A DNA stretch of 52,283 bases from Bimuria novae-zelandiae CBS 107.79 (GCA_010015655.1 ML976674.1:753540-805822), one strand, 5' to 3'; numbered from the stretch's first letter, positions 10,089 to 22,582 are shown. A program made the numbers and translations. The notes: generated from the sequence alone by a model not told the origin.

Positions 10089-10689
10089 ATCGGTCTGTGC
10101 GCAGCCGCGGCTAGCAATTGATCCTTCTGGAAACGCTTTCCTTTCAGATGATGAGCAGACAAATAATTCAACCACAATATTACGAGACTTCGCTGCTGTC
10201 TAATACGCCAATTCATGGCTCGAATAGGATAGGGGCCTATATTTGCGCAAGAAATACACGATTTGAACCACTTGAGTACCACAGCTCGATCAAGAGCTTT
10301 CGAACTGACATAGAAGCCATGTATAGAAAATGAGATTACTTCTTGAAAGCCCCAAGGGCTCTGCTAGCATATGGCTTAGGCACAGGAACCGTCGATGAAG
10401 TTGGTATTGAATATCATTCTCATCGTTCTACCGAGGGGTGAATGACACCTCGTCAAGGTCCCTAAAACATCCGTTCCAAGGCGTGAAAAGCCTCGCCGTT
10501 GCCGTGGGGTATTCCTTCCCCAAAATCCCAACGTGCAAGTATGCTTAGCAGCAATCTCAATTCTATCATTGGCAAACGATATGGATAATGTCGAAGCTCG
10601 CAAGAGAGCAACCCTATGATACAAGCAGCAGTCACAACGCATGTACTGCCACGTCCGTTCCACCTCTTTCAACTTTTCAGACATATGGT
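10089..10689. other. Intergenic, 3' side of PHO88 next to the element A insertion
   Basis: About 600 bp of balanced composition, with CA/TG intact, so it is single-copy DNA. No convincing gene. The part next to 10690 should hold the PHO88 3' untranslated region. The region continues the pre-insertion sequence interrupted at 6166. Confidence 0.4.
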
Positions 10690-11392
10690 TTACTCGTCCT
10701 TGACACCACCACGACCGGCGCGCTCGGCAGCCTCGATGCTCTTCTTGTCGGTCTTGACCTCGCCGCCCTGCATTGCGCCCATGAGGCCACCGGACTGCTT
10801 AAATGGCCGCTGAAGATCACCGGTCGCCGGCTGACCGAAGAGGTGAATCTTCACGAGGTTGCCCTCGAGCGCACCTTTGAGAGGGATGACGGACTGGATG
10901 AGCAGCGGGTTGGTGTATTTCAAGTAGATGTGCATGAAGGCCATCATACCGACACCCATGAGCTGGGCCTTGAAGAGACCGCGAAGCTGCTGTTGGTCGT
11001 AGGCCTTAACGGTGGTTGCGACGAACTTGGGCTCCTCGCCAGAACCCATCGGGGCGGGTTCGACGTATTTTACGACCGTCATATCTGAGCGCATCTGTTA
11101 GTACAATGATGGCGCACAAAAGAGAGCATAAATGCTCAACAGGGTGTACCCACCATTCTTCTTGTTGATCTGCGCCTGCACGTAGAGGTAGATGCCGGCA
11201 ATGACGACGTTGGAGAGGATATATAGCGCGCGCACGCCGTTGAGTACATCAGGGTTATCGAAAGGGACCTTCTTCGATATCTGCATAAATGCCAGAATGA
11301 TAAGAAGGTTGGTACTACATGCGATAGTTAGCAGACGAAGTCGTGATTCCTGAGGTGCGGGGTGCCACATACATCTGCGGATTGAGCGCCAT
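10690..11392 (-). CDS. PHO88: ER membrane protein Pho88 / Snd3 (SRP-independent targeting)
   Basis: Proposed join, minus strand: exon 1 11373-11392, exon 2 11154-11314, exon 3 10690-11084, total 191 residues; phases agree. Exon 1 encodes only MALNPQ plus two bases (donor GTATGT, acceptor ATGTAG). Intron 2 has donor GTGGGT, branch TACTAAC and acceptor CTCAG. The product begins MALNPQITNLLIILAFMQIS, followed by VRALYILSNVVIAGIYLYVQ (a second helix), then NKKNDMTVVKYVEP, FMHIYLKYTNPLL, VKIHLFGQPATGDLQRPFK and TDKKSIEAAERAG, all hallmarks of the Pho88/Snd3 family. In yeast this protein sits in the ER membrane, works in the SND targeting route, and was first named for phosphate transport. Splicing at the junctions restores the conserved KKNDMT motif exactly, which is why I chose the second of two possible acceptors. 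Confidence 0.95.
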
Positions 11393-12371
11393 GGCGACTG
11401 TTGGAATACTATTGACTCGAAGAGTGATAGAGTTCGTGTCGTGTTGCCGTGGAGAGCCGCAATGGAGTGAAGAGGGGAGGCGCTGGGGGACTTTGGTGTG
11501 CGGCTTAGGTAGAGGCCACAGTCGTTGCTTGAGACCAGGGTTCGCTAGTCGCCCTGCTTTGGGCTTCAGTTCGCGCGCGCTAGGATTCTAGCCGAGTCCA
11601 AGACCTTCTCTGACCACATTTCTTATTTGAAATGCTCGCAGAGACAGGGCTGTGTGAACGTGAAAGCACTTTCTCTTCGTCTGAAAAGAACCTTGATTAC
11701 GCCCGTCTTGATACCTCGTCATCCACGCGTTGCAAGGCGGGGCTAATATTTGCATTGTGGAGACGAACCAAACACCCTTCAAGAGGATCCCCTCACCATA
11801 AACAAGAGAGCTGTTCGACTACCCAACTGTACCTGTGTACTGCATCTAAATTTTACTACGGTAGCGATTTAGATTAATTGTAGAGTGAAAATTTCAAGGA
11901 TATGGCATGGAGCAATGTTAGGAAAGTTGAGACTGTTTCTGTGGTGTTTGACAGGCGCCTGCCTTATCGGTTTAAAGTGGTCACGTGAAAACGCGGCGCT
12001 GAGGCAGCTACAACGCGACTTTCCCCCTCACCCATAGGCAGCGCTTTTAATTGCACTGCTTGCAGACGATGATGCGCACATAATCGTCGCGAACCTCTCA
12101 CAAAGCCGCTACCCCTTCTCGCTGTACTTGTTTGCACTGTCTGACTTTGTTTCCAGTATTTGCCACAGCTGGTGAGAACGCGCACAAGATTCAACGCGAC
12201 CCCATTGGTGGCGAAGCCAGGGGCACTTCCCGCCCTCGATTCACCACCAGCCTAGTGTCTTAACTTTGCAGCTCGCTGTCACCGTCAAACATCAACCTGC
12301 ACACGCACCTTCGCGTCGGTGCAGCATCTCCCATTGTCGTTGACTGTCCTGCCTGTCGTCGCTTCGCAGCA
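11393..12371. promoter_or_regulatory. Divergent intergenic region between PHO88 and RAD16
   Basis: The two genes point away from each other, so about 980 bp hold both promoters and 5' leaders. A CCAAT-type box (CCATTGG, 12203-12209) lies about 165 bp upstream of the RAD16 start; CCAAT is a common binding site of the fungal HAP complex, but its use here is inferred. No gene or RNA recognised. Confidence 0.4.
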
Positions 12372-15300
12372 ATGGCGCCCCGACGCTCTAGCCGAAGGTT
12401 ATCGACCCTCCCCAATGCAGATGAGACGGCAAAACCCACGGCTGCTGCCTCAGGCGCCTCTTCTGGTTTGTTTGCCTGCTGAGCCACTATTCCCTTTGAT
12501 CTCTGGCTAACTTCACAATCGAAGGTCGGAAAAGTGCTCACCCCGCTACTAAGCGCACACGTTCCTTCGTTCCTGACTCCTCTGACATAGAGGACGATAT
12601 TGTCGAATCCAAACAAGCCTTGCCATCGTCCAGCTCAACGCGGCAAACACTCAAGGCAGTCGCCATACCTGTGATGAAGCCCTCGAAGGCGGCATCGAAG
12701 CCGCAAGCAGACAGCTCGACCGGCTCTCCCTCCTTCGAGAATTCGGACTACGAAACTCCTGGGACGAGTCTGTCTACAACGCCGGCGCTCACATCCGATC
12801 GTAACACGAAGACGACCCGTAAGAGCGGTCTCAGCGCAGCGGTCACCGCCGGGCTAGGAGCATCGTCTTCTCGTAAGCGAACACGCACCACGATCAAAGA
12901 TTCCGACGATGAAGTCAACCACATCGATGCCGATACCCAGCTTGCAATGCAATTGCAGCTCGAAGAAGATGAGCTTGTTACTTCGTCGGACGAAGATACG
13001 TCGGACGAAGAGCCACTTGCAAAACGCAGGGCCACTTCCTCGAAAGTCAAAGGGAAAGGAAAGGCCAAGGTCGTCGAATCGGAAGACGAAATCATGGAAG
13101 TTAGCGACGTCGAACAGCTGTCTTGGCTTGCAACTCCCAAGTACACCGGAAAAGGCAAAGGCAAGGCAGTCAGTCACAGGGACAGCTCACGCATTCGACC
13201 AACTCGTGCTAGCGCCAAGGGCAAGACGGCCGTTGTCCTCGATTCAGATGAGGTTGAAGATCTGGACGACGAAGATGAGTTCAAGTTGGATGAAGACGAG
13301 GCCATGGATTCCGCAGTCGATGATGACGAGGATCCAACTGGTGATACTGCGGACACTGCTAGTGACAGTGAAGATGTACCGCTTGCAAAAGTCAGCAAAC
13401 GTGCCCTGGCTGCCCTTCAGACCGCAGCAACCACGACCAAGAAGCCGCGAGACAAGAAGGTTAAACGCCTAACTAAAGCAGAAAAATTGGCACGTCTTAA
13501 GCGGAACGCGAGGTTTGCCCATATCGCAGACAAATGGGAACGCAAGCGCGCGATGAATCGCGAACGCGCTGAAGAATCTCATCCGAAACTGCTCACCATG
13601 TGGAAGGAGCTTGAGCAGGTACCAGTCCTGGAAGTGCAACAAGCAGAACAACCGCAATCCATTGCACGTCGGCTGAAACCTTTCCAGCTCGAAGGTCTCA
13701 GCTGGCTGACACGGCAGGAGAAGACTGCTTACAAGGGTGGTCTTCTAGGCGACGAGATGGGCATGGGCAAGACGATCCAGGCTGTCTCTCTCATAATGTC
13801 AGACTGGCCTCAGAAAGATCCTACGCTTGTTGTCGTCCCTCCTGTGGCTCTTATGCAATGGTCGAATGAGATTGGAGAGTACACCGACGGTAAACTGAAG
13901 GTCCTTGTTTACCACGGCACGAATGCCAAATGCAAGAAGATGACCGTGAAGGACTTGCGCAAGTTCGACGTTATCATGGTATCGTATAATAGCTTGGAGT
14001 CGCTGCATCGCAAGGAAACCAAGGGCTGGAACCGCGGGGAGGATATCGTCAAAGAAGCCTCACCACTTCACGCTATTCACTACCACCGACTTATCTTGGA
14101 CGAGGCTCACAGCATCAAATCTCGCACAACCGGCGTCGCTAAAGCTTGCTTCGCGCTCAAGGGTACATACAAGTGGTGCCTATCTGGAACGCCAGTTCAG
14201 AACCGCATCGGAGAGTTCTTCTCGCTGTTGCGCTTCCTTGAAGTTCGACCTTTTGCAGATTATTTCTGCCGAAGCTGCGATTGTGAGCAGGTACATTGGA
14301 CTGTCGACGAAGACTACATGTGCAAAGCCTGCAACCACGGAGCTTCGGAGCACATTTCTGTTTTCAATCAGGAGTTGCTCAACCCAATCACCGGCGACGA
14401 TCCTGAGCTTCGCGAAGAGGCCCTGGGCAAGCTGCATATGATCACTGCTCGAATTATGCTGCGTCGCATGAAGCGTGACCACACAAATTCGATGGAGTTG
14501 CCCATGAAAGATGTCGTGATTCACAACGAATTCTTCAGCGAAGTTGAGCGAGATTTCTCAACGTCAATCATGTCGAACTCTGCTCGAAAGTTCGACACAT
14601 ATGTCGCACAGGGTGTCATGCTTAACAACTACGCCAATATCTTCGGTCTCATTATGCAAATGCGTCAAGTCGCCAACCATCCAGACTTGTTGCTGAAGAA
14701 GAACGCAGCAGAAGGCAGCCAGAATGTCTACGTATGCAACATTTGCGACGAGCCAGCCGAGGACGCGGTCCGCTCTCGTTGCCGCCACGAGTTCTGCCGC
14801 GCATGCGTGAAAGACTTTATGGATACTTGCGAAGCCTCCGGTACCGATGCTGACTGTCCCCGCTGCCACATCGCTCTATCGATCGATTTCGAGCAACCAG
14901 AGCTCGAGCAAGACGAGGATTCGGTCAAGAAGACATCAATAATCAATCGAATCAAGATGGAGAACTGGACCTCGTCTACCAAGATCGAGATGCTTGTATA
15001 CGACCTGTACAAGCTTCGCAGCAAGAAACAAACACTCAAGTCCATCGTCTTCAGTCAGTTCACTTCGATGCTTCAGCTGATTGAGTGGCGGCTTCGTCGC
15101 GCCGGTTTCAACACGGTCATGCTCGACGGATCCATGACACCTGCCCAGCGTCAAAAGAGTATCGAACACTTTATGACAAATCCCGATGTCGAAGTGTTCT
15201 TAGTTTCGCTCAAGGCTGGTGGCGTTGCTCTCAATCTAACTGAGGCTTCCAGGGTCTTCATCGTGGATCCGTAGGTCCTATCCTCTTCCATTTGTAAGAA

Positions 15301-15548
15301 ACACACTAACACAAGGCAGATGGTGGAATCCTGCGGCAGAATGGCAGTCTGCTGATCGTTGTCATCGTATCGGTCAGAAGCGTCCCTGTGTCATCACTCG
15401 TCTGTGTATCGAGGACAGCGTGGAGTCGCGTATGGTTGCGCTGCAGGAGAAGAAGGCAGCTATGATCGCTGGAACCGTCAACAACGACAAAGTCGCGATG
15501 GATCGCCTCAGTCCAGAAGACTTGCAATTCCTTTTCCGCGGTTCTTAG
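12372..15548 (+). CDS. RAD16: Nucleotide-excision repair ATPase/RING protein Rad16
   Basis: Proposed join: exon 1 12372-12465, exon 2 12525-15270, exon 3 15320-15548; 1,022 residues. Intron 1 has donor GTTTGT and acceptor CGAAG; intron 2 has donor GTAGGT and acceptor GGCAG. The frames join exactly, and the second junction restores VDPWWNPAAE. The first 330 residues are acidic and low in complexity. The SNF2 ATPase follows, with GDEMGMGKT at 440-448 (Walker A) and DEAH at 557-560. A C3HC4 RING starting with CNICDEP at 769 and ending CPRCH near 813 is embedded before the C-terminal helicase lobe ([13 protein letters not shown] from 871; [11 protein letters not shown]). This order is diagnostic of Rad16, which acts with Rad7 in global-genome nucleotide-excision repair and has E3 ubiquitin-ligase activity in yeast. 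An internal start at 12620 would lose the exon 1 coding part. Confidence 0.95.
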
Positions 15549-16657
15549 ATAATCGTTGCGCAAGCATTCGATCGAGCGCGCGAAATCTCATTCACGACAG
15601 ATGACTAGACCTGGCAGTACTGACTAGTCGAGGGGGGTTTATGGCATGAATGGTCAATTAGCGTTGCGTTACATGGATTTGTGGTTATCTTCGGGAGGCG
15701 TGTTTAGCATGGTGGTTAACTGGCGTATGAGCATCAGGTTCGGGATTTCGGTCATCGTCACCAAATGACGGCAACAGAATGTAGTCAATACCACAACAGA
15801 CATCAGTCATCCTAAGTTCTACAACCAAGTATTCTGCTGTTGTATTATTGCCTAACATGCGACAATACAGTGTACGTAATACGGTATGCAGGCTGTGCCA
15901 GAGACCTAGCGCCAGTGTACGCCAAGCATCGTGGGGGTGGATCGTCGCTTCCCCAGGATTTCACAGCTTCGCTTCGATGCCAAATGGACCCAAACCTTAG
16001 CCCTACTAGCTACCACTCACAATGCATTCGATCCTCTAATTTCTTAAGGTACGTGTTCTAGAATGGCGCTAACTATTTGGCTCCAATTGCTTGCTTTTGC
16101 GGCCTGCGCATGGTTGCAGCCGACAGCGTGAAAGGAAACACCCGTCTTACCGTCACCACGCACCGCAGGTCGCACAACTCGATGTTGAGGAACGCGCAGA
16201 AACTTCGCCTGCAAATTACGAAAGAGTCATTTACGCTCGCCGCGGAGCCGAGGAGATGAACAACTTTGGCGGTTTTGCTTAGGCACGGATTCGCTGCTTT
16301 GGTCACTATTTCGTAACAGAAACCCATATATGGTCAGCACCCCAGCGTTCGTTCCGGACCGCACCTGCAAGATCACCAATCGTCATACCCGTGCTGCGAA
16401 ACATCATAGCAGGCGACAGAATGGCGGTCACGCATGTAATTTCGCTCGAGAGCCGGATATTACGAGGGTACAGCGTCGGTGAAAGGTGCAAAATCTCACA
16501 GTCACCTGGTCAAAATCTCCGCTCGGTTTTACCTGCTCCTGGGTTCCTTTGTGACATATAGATTTCCATTCGACAGACAGCCGTTTCTGCAGGGTCTTTG
16601 CCGGCCTCCTCTTTCTTTGTTCGCAGAGTTCGGAACGCGAGACTTTGGACCGCCACA
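15549..16657. other. Intergenic between RAD16 and the HPP gene
   Basis: About 1.1 kb, single-copy composition. Holds the RAD16 3' end and the promoter of the HPP gene. Short open frames at 16077-16327 occur on both strands, overlap one another and resemble nothing I know. No tRNA seen. Confidence 0.4.
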
Positions 16658-17818
16658 ATGGCTTCCATGATACGCAGAGCAGAAACCTGGAATATGGATC
16701 TCGACCGCTACATCAACCGCATAGTTCCTCCGTCACCGCTGCACCGGTTACCGTCGCCAATATCGAGGTTTCTCGGGTATAGGAAGGAGCAGAGACAAGA
16801 TATCGGGAATGTCTTGGGAGCATTCTGGTCGTTTATGGGTGCGTTTTGTGGGTTGGCGGTCATTGCAGCCGTGTTCAACAACACGGGAAGTATTCAGATG
16901 CATCGTCCGCCTGTGTTGATTGCTTCGTTTGTAAGTACATTCTCTGCTCACATCGTTAGCGTTTGCACGTGAATCTAGCCTTCTTTTGGTGATGGTACAC
17001 TTGTGTACGGGATCCATACATCATGACTTCGAAACAGACCAGCTATAGAAAATATCTTCTCCGAAATAACACAAGTCACTGTACCGGACTCGGACTTCCT
17101 TCACTGCTGTTCAATAGCTGACTATGAGAAGGGCGCATCAGCGGTCCTAGAGTACAACGCCATCCGCTCACCACTCGGGCAACCACGCAACGCTCTCCTC
17201 GGACACACATTTTCCACCATCATTGGTGTTTCAATAACAAAACTCTTTCTATACCATTCGGAGTTCGAGAAGGTGAGATGGATTGCGGGGGCCATCTCCT
17301 GCGGCGTTGCATCTGCAGTCATGCTCCTCACCGGCACGGTCCATCCACCAGGCGGCGCATCTGCCGTTCTCGCCGCGACGTCTCCCGAGATCACGGAGAT
17401 GGGATGGTACTTCGTGGGCTTGGTCATGTGGGGGACAACTTTGATGCTGATTGTTGGCTTGGTCATCAACAACATCCAACGGCAATTCCCAATGTACTGG
17501 TGGACACCGTTACCGCTTCGCGAGACGAGACGAGACGACGTGGAGGTGGGGCCAACTGGTGACGGGGGCCTCGAAGAGAAGGATCCGGATCTACAAGAAG
17601 ATGGGCCGCAGATCACCGTATCTGCAGCGGGGGTCATGCTGCCCGAGAATTTAGCACTCAATAGCGAAGAGGCGAAGTTGCTGGAGCAACTACGAGTTCG
17701 GCTTGGGAGGAAGCAGTCTGCACCGTCTGAGCGGTCGGTATCGAGCGGGTCCACGGTGAATATGACGATGGTGCCTAGTCACACAGCATCGAACTTGGAA
17801 GGCGATATTGTTCGGTGA
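16658..17818 (+). CDS. HPP-family integral membrane protein
   Basis: Proposed join: exon 1 16658-16930, exon 2 17132-17818; 319 residues. The 201-bp intron (donor GTAAGT, branch GCTGAC, acceptor AGAAG) is the longest found here; splicing restores LIASFGASAVLEYN, a conserved transition. About four to five hydrophobic helices are visible: around 47-70 (FMGAFCGLAVIAAVF), 81-100, 113-135, 142-175 and 183-205. The HPP signature VHPPGGASAVLAAT places His-Pro-Pro at 162-164. The C-terminal 110 residues are hydrophilic, acidic then Ser-rich, probably cytosolic. HPP proteins are small membrane proteins; some plant and cyanobacterial members move nitrite across plastid or cell membranes, but the substrate of fungal members is not known to me. 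The start at 16658 has context CACAATGG. Confidence 0.9.
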
Positions 17819-18576
17819 TATCGTTCATCTTTCCGGAGTCCGGGAAGAATCAGGTCGTCTAAGCACGCGTCTGAAGAGGAATACTTCCTGAATGGCGAAA
17901 CGATTCTATGTGCAGATCGGTTAGAGGTCATCGGCTGGGGGAGTATCCGTATCAGTCTTGTTTGCATTGCAAGGCGTTTTACGGGAGCGATATGACTGCC
18001 TATCGGCCACTTGAACTACGTGTATTTGCATAGCATGGTATTTTCATCTTTGACTATCGCCACCGCGAGCGATGTTTCTTCATCAGCGAGTCCCTGTGTG
18101 CTACTCTAGCCTATCGTTTGCATTGTGTGCGGCGGGTATGTTGTGCGGAATCTTGTTGTATGTGAGAGCATGAGGAAAATTCGCCTCAATTGTGGAGTGA
18201 TTCGCAGTTGGCCACTCAGCATGCGAACAAAGACATGACGAGGTCTTCCCGGCTTGCACATGGTGACGGAGGCTCAATTACTGGTCCGTGCATTTCCACC
18301 CCGCGCCACCGTCAAAAAAATGGAAGCTGCGTTTGTCTGAGCCTTTGCACAGATTTCTTTCAGCCTCCCAAGGCTTTGCACTTCACATCACCTAACCATT
18401 TTCTGCTTTTTCTCCACTTTTGGGTCGAGCAGCGTTTTCAGCAGAACGTTGTCGTTGATTTGACTCGAAGTTATCGATAAGGGCATCAGCGGGGCACCCA
18501 GCCTGACGGTGGCACTACCTACAAGAAATTTCGCCCTTTCTCTCCACCACACTCCCTCTCTCCAAAGCAAGTCAAC
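17819..18576. promoter_or_regulatory. Intergenic and ARB1 promoter with pyrimidine-rich leader
   Basis: About 760 bp. Just upstream of the ARB1 start (18535-18566) the strand is rich in C and T (CCCTTTCTCTCC, CTCCCTCTCTCC), as often seen in leaders of highly expressed translation-related fungal genes. The functional meaning is inferred. No other gene seen. Confidence 0.4.
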
Positions 18577-20540
18577 ATGGTCTCCGCATCGAAAGCTGCC
18601 CGTGAGGCCAAGCGTGTCGCCGCTGGCAAGGAGAAGAAGACACCCACCTCCAAACTCTCCTCCAAGGCCGCCTCCAAGAACGCCTCCAAGGCGTCTTCGG
18701 TCGACGGAGACGACGATGCCGCACTGGCTCTGGATAGAAACGAGGAGGTAGAGAACCTCACCGCACAGACAGACAAGCTCGGCATCTCGGACCGCGTCAC
18801 CACCGGTGTGTTGGCATCTCTCGAAACCTCCCGCGACGTGAAGATCACGTCCGCCTCGCTCGTGTTTCACGGCCGTGTGCTCTTCACCGATACGACCCTC
18901 GAGGTCAACTACGGACGTCGCTATGGCCTTCTCGGCGAGAACGGCTGCGGAAAGTCGACGCTGCTCAAGGCCATCGACCGTCGCGAGTTCCCGTTCCCCG
19001 AGCACATCGACATCTACTTGCTCGACAAGGGCGCCCCGCCCACTGAGCTTGGCGCTCTAGACTGGGTCGTTCGCGAGGCGCAGAACGAAATGGAGCGTCT
19101 AGAGAAGCTCGCCGAAAAGATCCTTGAGGAGGATGGCCCGGAAAGTCCTAAGCTCGAGGAGATTTACGAGGTACGTCCCACCTGATCCTTAGAGTGACGC
19201 TGTTAACGTTCTTCAGAAACAAGAGGAGATGGACCCAACCACGTTCGCGGTGCGCGCCGGTATCATCCTTACTGGTCTCGGCTTCAACAAGAAGACCATC
19301 AACAAGAAGACAAAGGACATGTCTGGTGGCTGGAGAATGCGAGTCGCCCTCGCCAAGGCACTGTTCGTCAAGCCTGCTCTTCTCCTGCTCGATGACCCAA
19401 CTGCCCATTTGGATTTGGAGGCATGTGTGTGGTTGGAGGAGTACATGAAGAAGTGGGACCGCACCCTCATCCTCGTCTCCCACTCGATGGACTTCCTGAA
19501 TGGTGTCTGCACGAACATGATCGACATGCGCATGAAGCAACTTCTGTACTATGGTGGTAACTACGATACGTACATCAAGACGCGCACGGAACAGGAGGTC
19601 AACCAGACCAAAGCCTACGAGAAGCAGCAGGATGAGATCAAGCACATCAAGAAGTTCATCGCTTCTGCTGGTACCTATGCCAACTTGGTGAGACAAGCCA
19701 AGTCTAGGCAGAAGATTCTCGACAAGATGGAAGCAGACGGTTTCATCCAGCCTGTCATTGCCGACCGTGTCTTCACCTTCCGTTTCGCCGACGTGGAGAA
19801 ACTTCCTCCTCCCGTGTTGTCCTTGGACAACGTGACCTTCTCTTACTCTGGCAAGCCCGAAGACAACCTGTACGAGCACCTCGATTTTGGTGTCGACATG
19901 GACTCCCGAACTGCCCTTGTCGGACCCAACGGTGTTGGCAAGTCGACGCTGCTCAAGATCTTCACCGGGGCACTTTCACCGACATCAGGAACCGTGTCTC
20001 GTCATACGCACTTGAAGCTCGGTGTGTACAGCCAGCATTCGGCAGAACAGCTGGACCTCACAAAATCTTCTCTTGACTTTGTCCGTGACAAGTTCTCCCA
20101 CATCTCGCAAGACTACCAGTACTGGCGGCAACAGCTCGGTCGTTACGGTATGACTGGTGAAGGGCAAACGGCCAAGATGGCGACGCTTTCGGAAGGGCAG
20201 AAGAGCCGTATCGTTTTCGCATTGTTGGCTATTGAATCGCCTAACATGATCTTGCTTGACGAGCCTACCAACGGTCTGGATATCCCTACGATTGACAGTT
20301 TGGCGGATGCAATCAACGCCTTTAGCGGCGGTGTTGTCGTCGTGTCCCACGACTTCCGGTAAGTTGATGCAACCCTCTCGCACAATGTATTGTTGGCTAA
20401 TGTGTATTAGGTTGCTGGACAAGATTGCGAAGGATATCATGGTGTGCGAACACAAGACGGTAACGAAGTGGCAGGGCACGATTGGCGAGTACAAGAAGCA
20501 CCTACAGAAGAAGATGATCCGGGAGGGTATCCTTAAGTGA
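18577..20540 (+). CDS. ARB1: ABC-F ATPase Arb1 (ribosome biogenesis)
   Basis: Proposed join: exon 1 18577-19170, exon 2 19217-20358, exon 3 20411-20540; 621 residues. Introns are 46 bp (GTACGT to TTCAG) and 52 bp (GTAAGT to ATTAG). No membrane segments. There are two ABC ATPase cassettes in tandem: first Walker [10 protein letters not shown] at 120-128, signature MSGGW at 233-237 and [12 protein letters not shown]; second Walker [10 protein letters not shown] at 434-442, signature LSEGQ at 522-526 and [10 protein letters not shown]. The linker with [23 protein letters not shown] is typical of Arb1/ABCF2. The Lys/Ser/Ala-rich N-terminus (1-50) is basic. Arb1 helps mature both ribosomal subunits and shuttles between nucleus and cytoplasm in yeast. 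In the first cassette the usual Glu after the Walker B Asp is Asp; from memory yeast Arb1 has the same DDPTAHLD, so this is not a defect. Confidence 0.97.
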
Positions 20541-21070
20541 GGGAGTGATGGATAGCGTGTAGGAAGCGATATGAGGCATTTGCGGTGGGTACAAAAGCAA
20601 GTCATGAAAACGACGACGTGATTCATGAGACGTGTTTGTAGGGACACGCAATTCGCTGGTCCTGCTCCGGTGGCCCCCCTGTGAGGGCGAGTGCATCTGG
20701 ATTTGGTGCACTTCATGATGCATTGGGACCTAGAGGCGTTCATAGAAAGTTCATTTGACGAAAAAAAAAATGTCACATTTAAAACAACTTGGGGCTCAGC
20801 AGGGTGGGTGCAATGCAAACAGAAATTACGCATCGGCCGTCGGGCTGATGTGGATGTTCACGCGCCGGATGAGGCGTGAGCACGCGCCGAAAGGCGGGCT
20901 GTGGGCAGTGACGACGGCGATTGACCCCGCGAGCGTGGACCTCGTCTTCGGAGCTTCCGGTATACGCCGATTACTACAGCACATGCTCGTTCATGCACGC
21001 ATGCCCTGATCCGACCTGAACATAGCCTGCCTAGATAATCTTATTCACACACCGGACCATCTCGCTCGTC
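20541..21070. other. Intergenic between ARB1 and GID9
   Basis: About 530 bp containing the ARB1 3' end, an A-run (20761-20769) and the GID9 promoter. Small open frames at 20691-21009 look like chance frames. Confidence 0.4.
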
Positions 21071-22582
21071 ATGGCAGAACTCACCACCACAAAGCTCAAT
21101 GCCGAATCGCACCTACTCCTGGTACGCCGTCTACCTTTAGCCTCTCCCGCTCCCACGATTCTGACAGCTGTGAATAGGACCAGCCCCTCCTCCGCATGCC
21201 GCACGAACTGTCCCGGCGCAACCAGAAGAATGCCCAGCGCTACATCGAGAACAGCACCAAAGACGCCCTCTTCGCCCTGACGACCGCCACCAAGACTGCT
21301 TCCAAGTCGTCGAACCCAGACGCCACGCTTGCCTCACTCGATGGCCTGATATCCAAGATGAACGGCCTGAAGCGGAAATTGGAGAACCTGCACGAGGAGG
21401 AAATGCGTCTACACAAAAGCAATCGCGCGCGGTTGCAGCACCTGCAAGACCTGTACGAAGTGCAGAGTCTGGCCGACGTCAAGTACGATGAGTGGAGTCG
21501 CACGCGGCTGTCACGGCTGCTGGTGGATTATCTACTACGGGAGGGATACGCGGAGAGCGCGGCGCATTTGGCGGCCAGTCAAGGCATAGAAGAGCTGGTC
21601 GATGTGGATGCCTTCGTCGCGTGCCACAGGATCGAGAAGAGTCTGAGGGAGGAGCGGATCACGCAGCTCGCGCTCAACTGGTGCAAGGAGAACAGCAAGG
21701 AGCTGAAGAAGCAGGGGAGCATGTTGGAGTTTGAGCTGCGGCTGCAACAGTACATTGAGTTGGTGCGGCAGGGCCATCTCGCCGGGATGAGCGACGCGGG
21801 CATGGACGTCGACAGCATGAACGGCGTCAGTCTCGACGGGGCAACATCCGCGGCTCGGAAAAGCGAGGAGAAGCTCGTCGAGGCACGGACGCATGCAAAG
21901 AAGTACCTCAGTGCGAGCGGAGACTTTGCGCTGCTGGGCAAAGCCGCTGGGCTCCTCGCGTACCGCCCGTGGGATGACGTCAAGCCGTACTCTGTACGTT
22001 CCTCTCTCTCTCCTTCTTTTCGCACACACGATGATATGAGCAGAGCTAACGAGCAGGAAATAGGATCTATATTCCCCAACCCGCTGGACCCACCTCGCGC
22101 ACCTCTTCCTCACAACCCACCACACGCTTTACTCCCTCCCGCCCCGGCCCCTCCTCCACATCGCCCTCTCCGCCGGCCTCTCCGCCCTCAAAACACCCGC
22201 TTGCCACTCGCACTACACCGCGCCCACCACCATGCCCGCGCTCTCAAACCCCCACAACTCATCCTCCAAGACCCCTTCCAACACCTCATCTACGAACCAC
22301 CCGCCTGCCTCCACCTCGGCGTCGGCGACTACATCCGTCTGTCCTATCTGCAGTACCGAGCTCAACGCCCTCGCGCGCAACGTGCCGTATGCGCACCACA
22401 GTAAGAGTCTGGTCGAGCAGGATCCGGTGGTGCTGCCGAATGGGAGTATTTACGGAAAAGAAAGGCTGCGGAAGTGGTGTGAGATGGTGGGGGTGGAGGA
22501 GGGGTGGGTGAGGGATCCGGGGCAGGGATTGGGTGGGCAGAAGTGGAGCTGGGGGGAGGTGAGGAAGGTGTTTATTATGTAG
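21071..22582 (+). CDS. FYV10: GID/CTLH ubiquitin-ligase subunit Gid9 (Fyv10/MAEA)
   Basis: Proposed join: exon 1 21071-21121, exon 2 21178-21993, exon 3 22064-22582; 461 residues, all junctions in phase 0. Introns are 56 bp (GTACGC to ATAG) and 70 bp (GTACGT, branch GCTAAC, AATAG). Domains in order: coiled coil around 60-100, LisH (RLSRLLVDYLLREGYAESAAHLA, from about 124), CTLH/CRA region with SLREERITQLALNWCKEN and LEFELRLQQYIELVR, then a degenerate RING starting CPICSTELN at 382 and continuing VPYAHHSKS and VVLPNGSIYG, with a C-terminal KVFIM. The ending matches the VYIM end of MAEA. With Gid2 it forms the catalytic RING pair of the GID complex, which in yeast tags gluconeogenic enzymes for degradation when glucose returns. 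The exon 3 stretch rich in Pro/His/Ser codons is GC-rich but in frame. Confidence 0.93.

Noticed and set aside
12748..13398. Ser-rich minus-strand frames of 74-138 codons
   Set aside because: Antisense of the acidic N-terminal region of RAD16; Asp/Glu codons read backwards give Ser-rich frames.
15700..15780. Possible tRNA (TGGTGGTTAACTGGCG and GTTCGGGATTTCGG look like arm sequences)
   Set aside because: The acceptor stem does not pair and the spacing of the arms does not fit a tRNA cloverleaf.
18388..19005. 205-codon minus-strand frame
   Set aside because: Antisense to ARB1 exon 1; no domain and biased composition.
19985..20833. 282-codon minus-strand frame
   Set aside because: Antisense to ARB1 exons 2 and 3 and crosses its intron; no recognisable motif.
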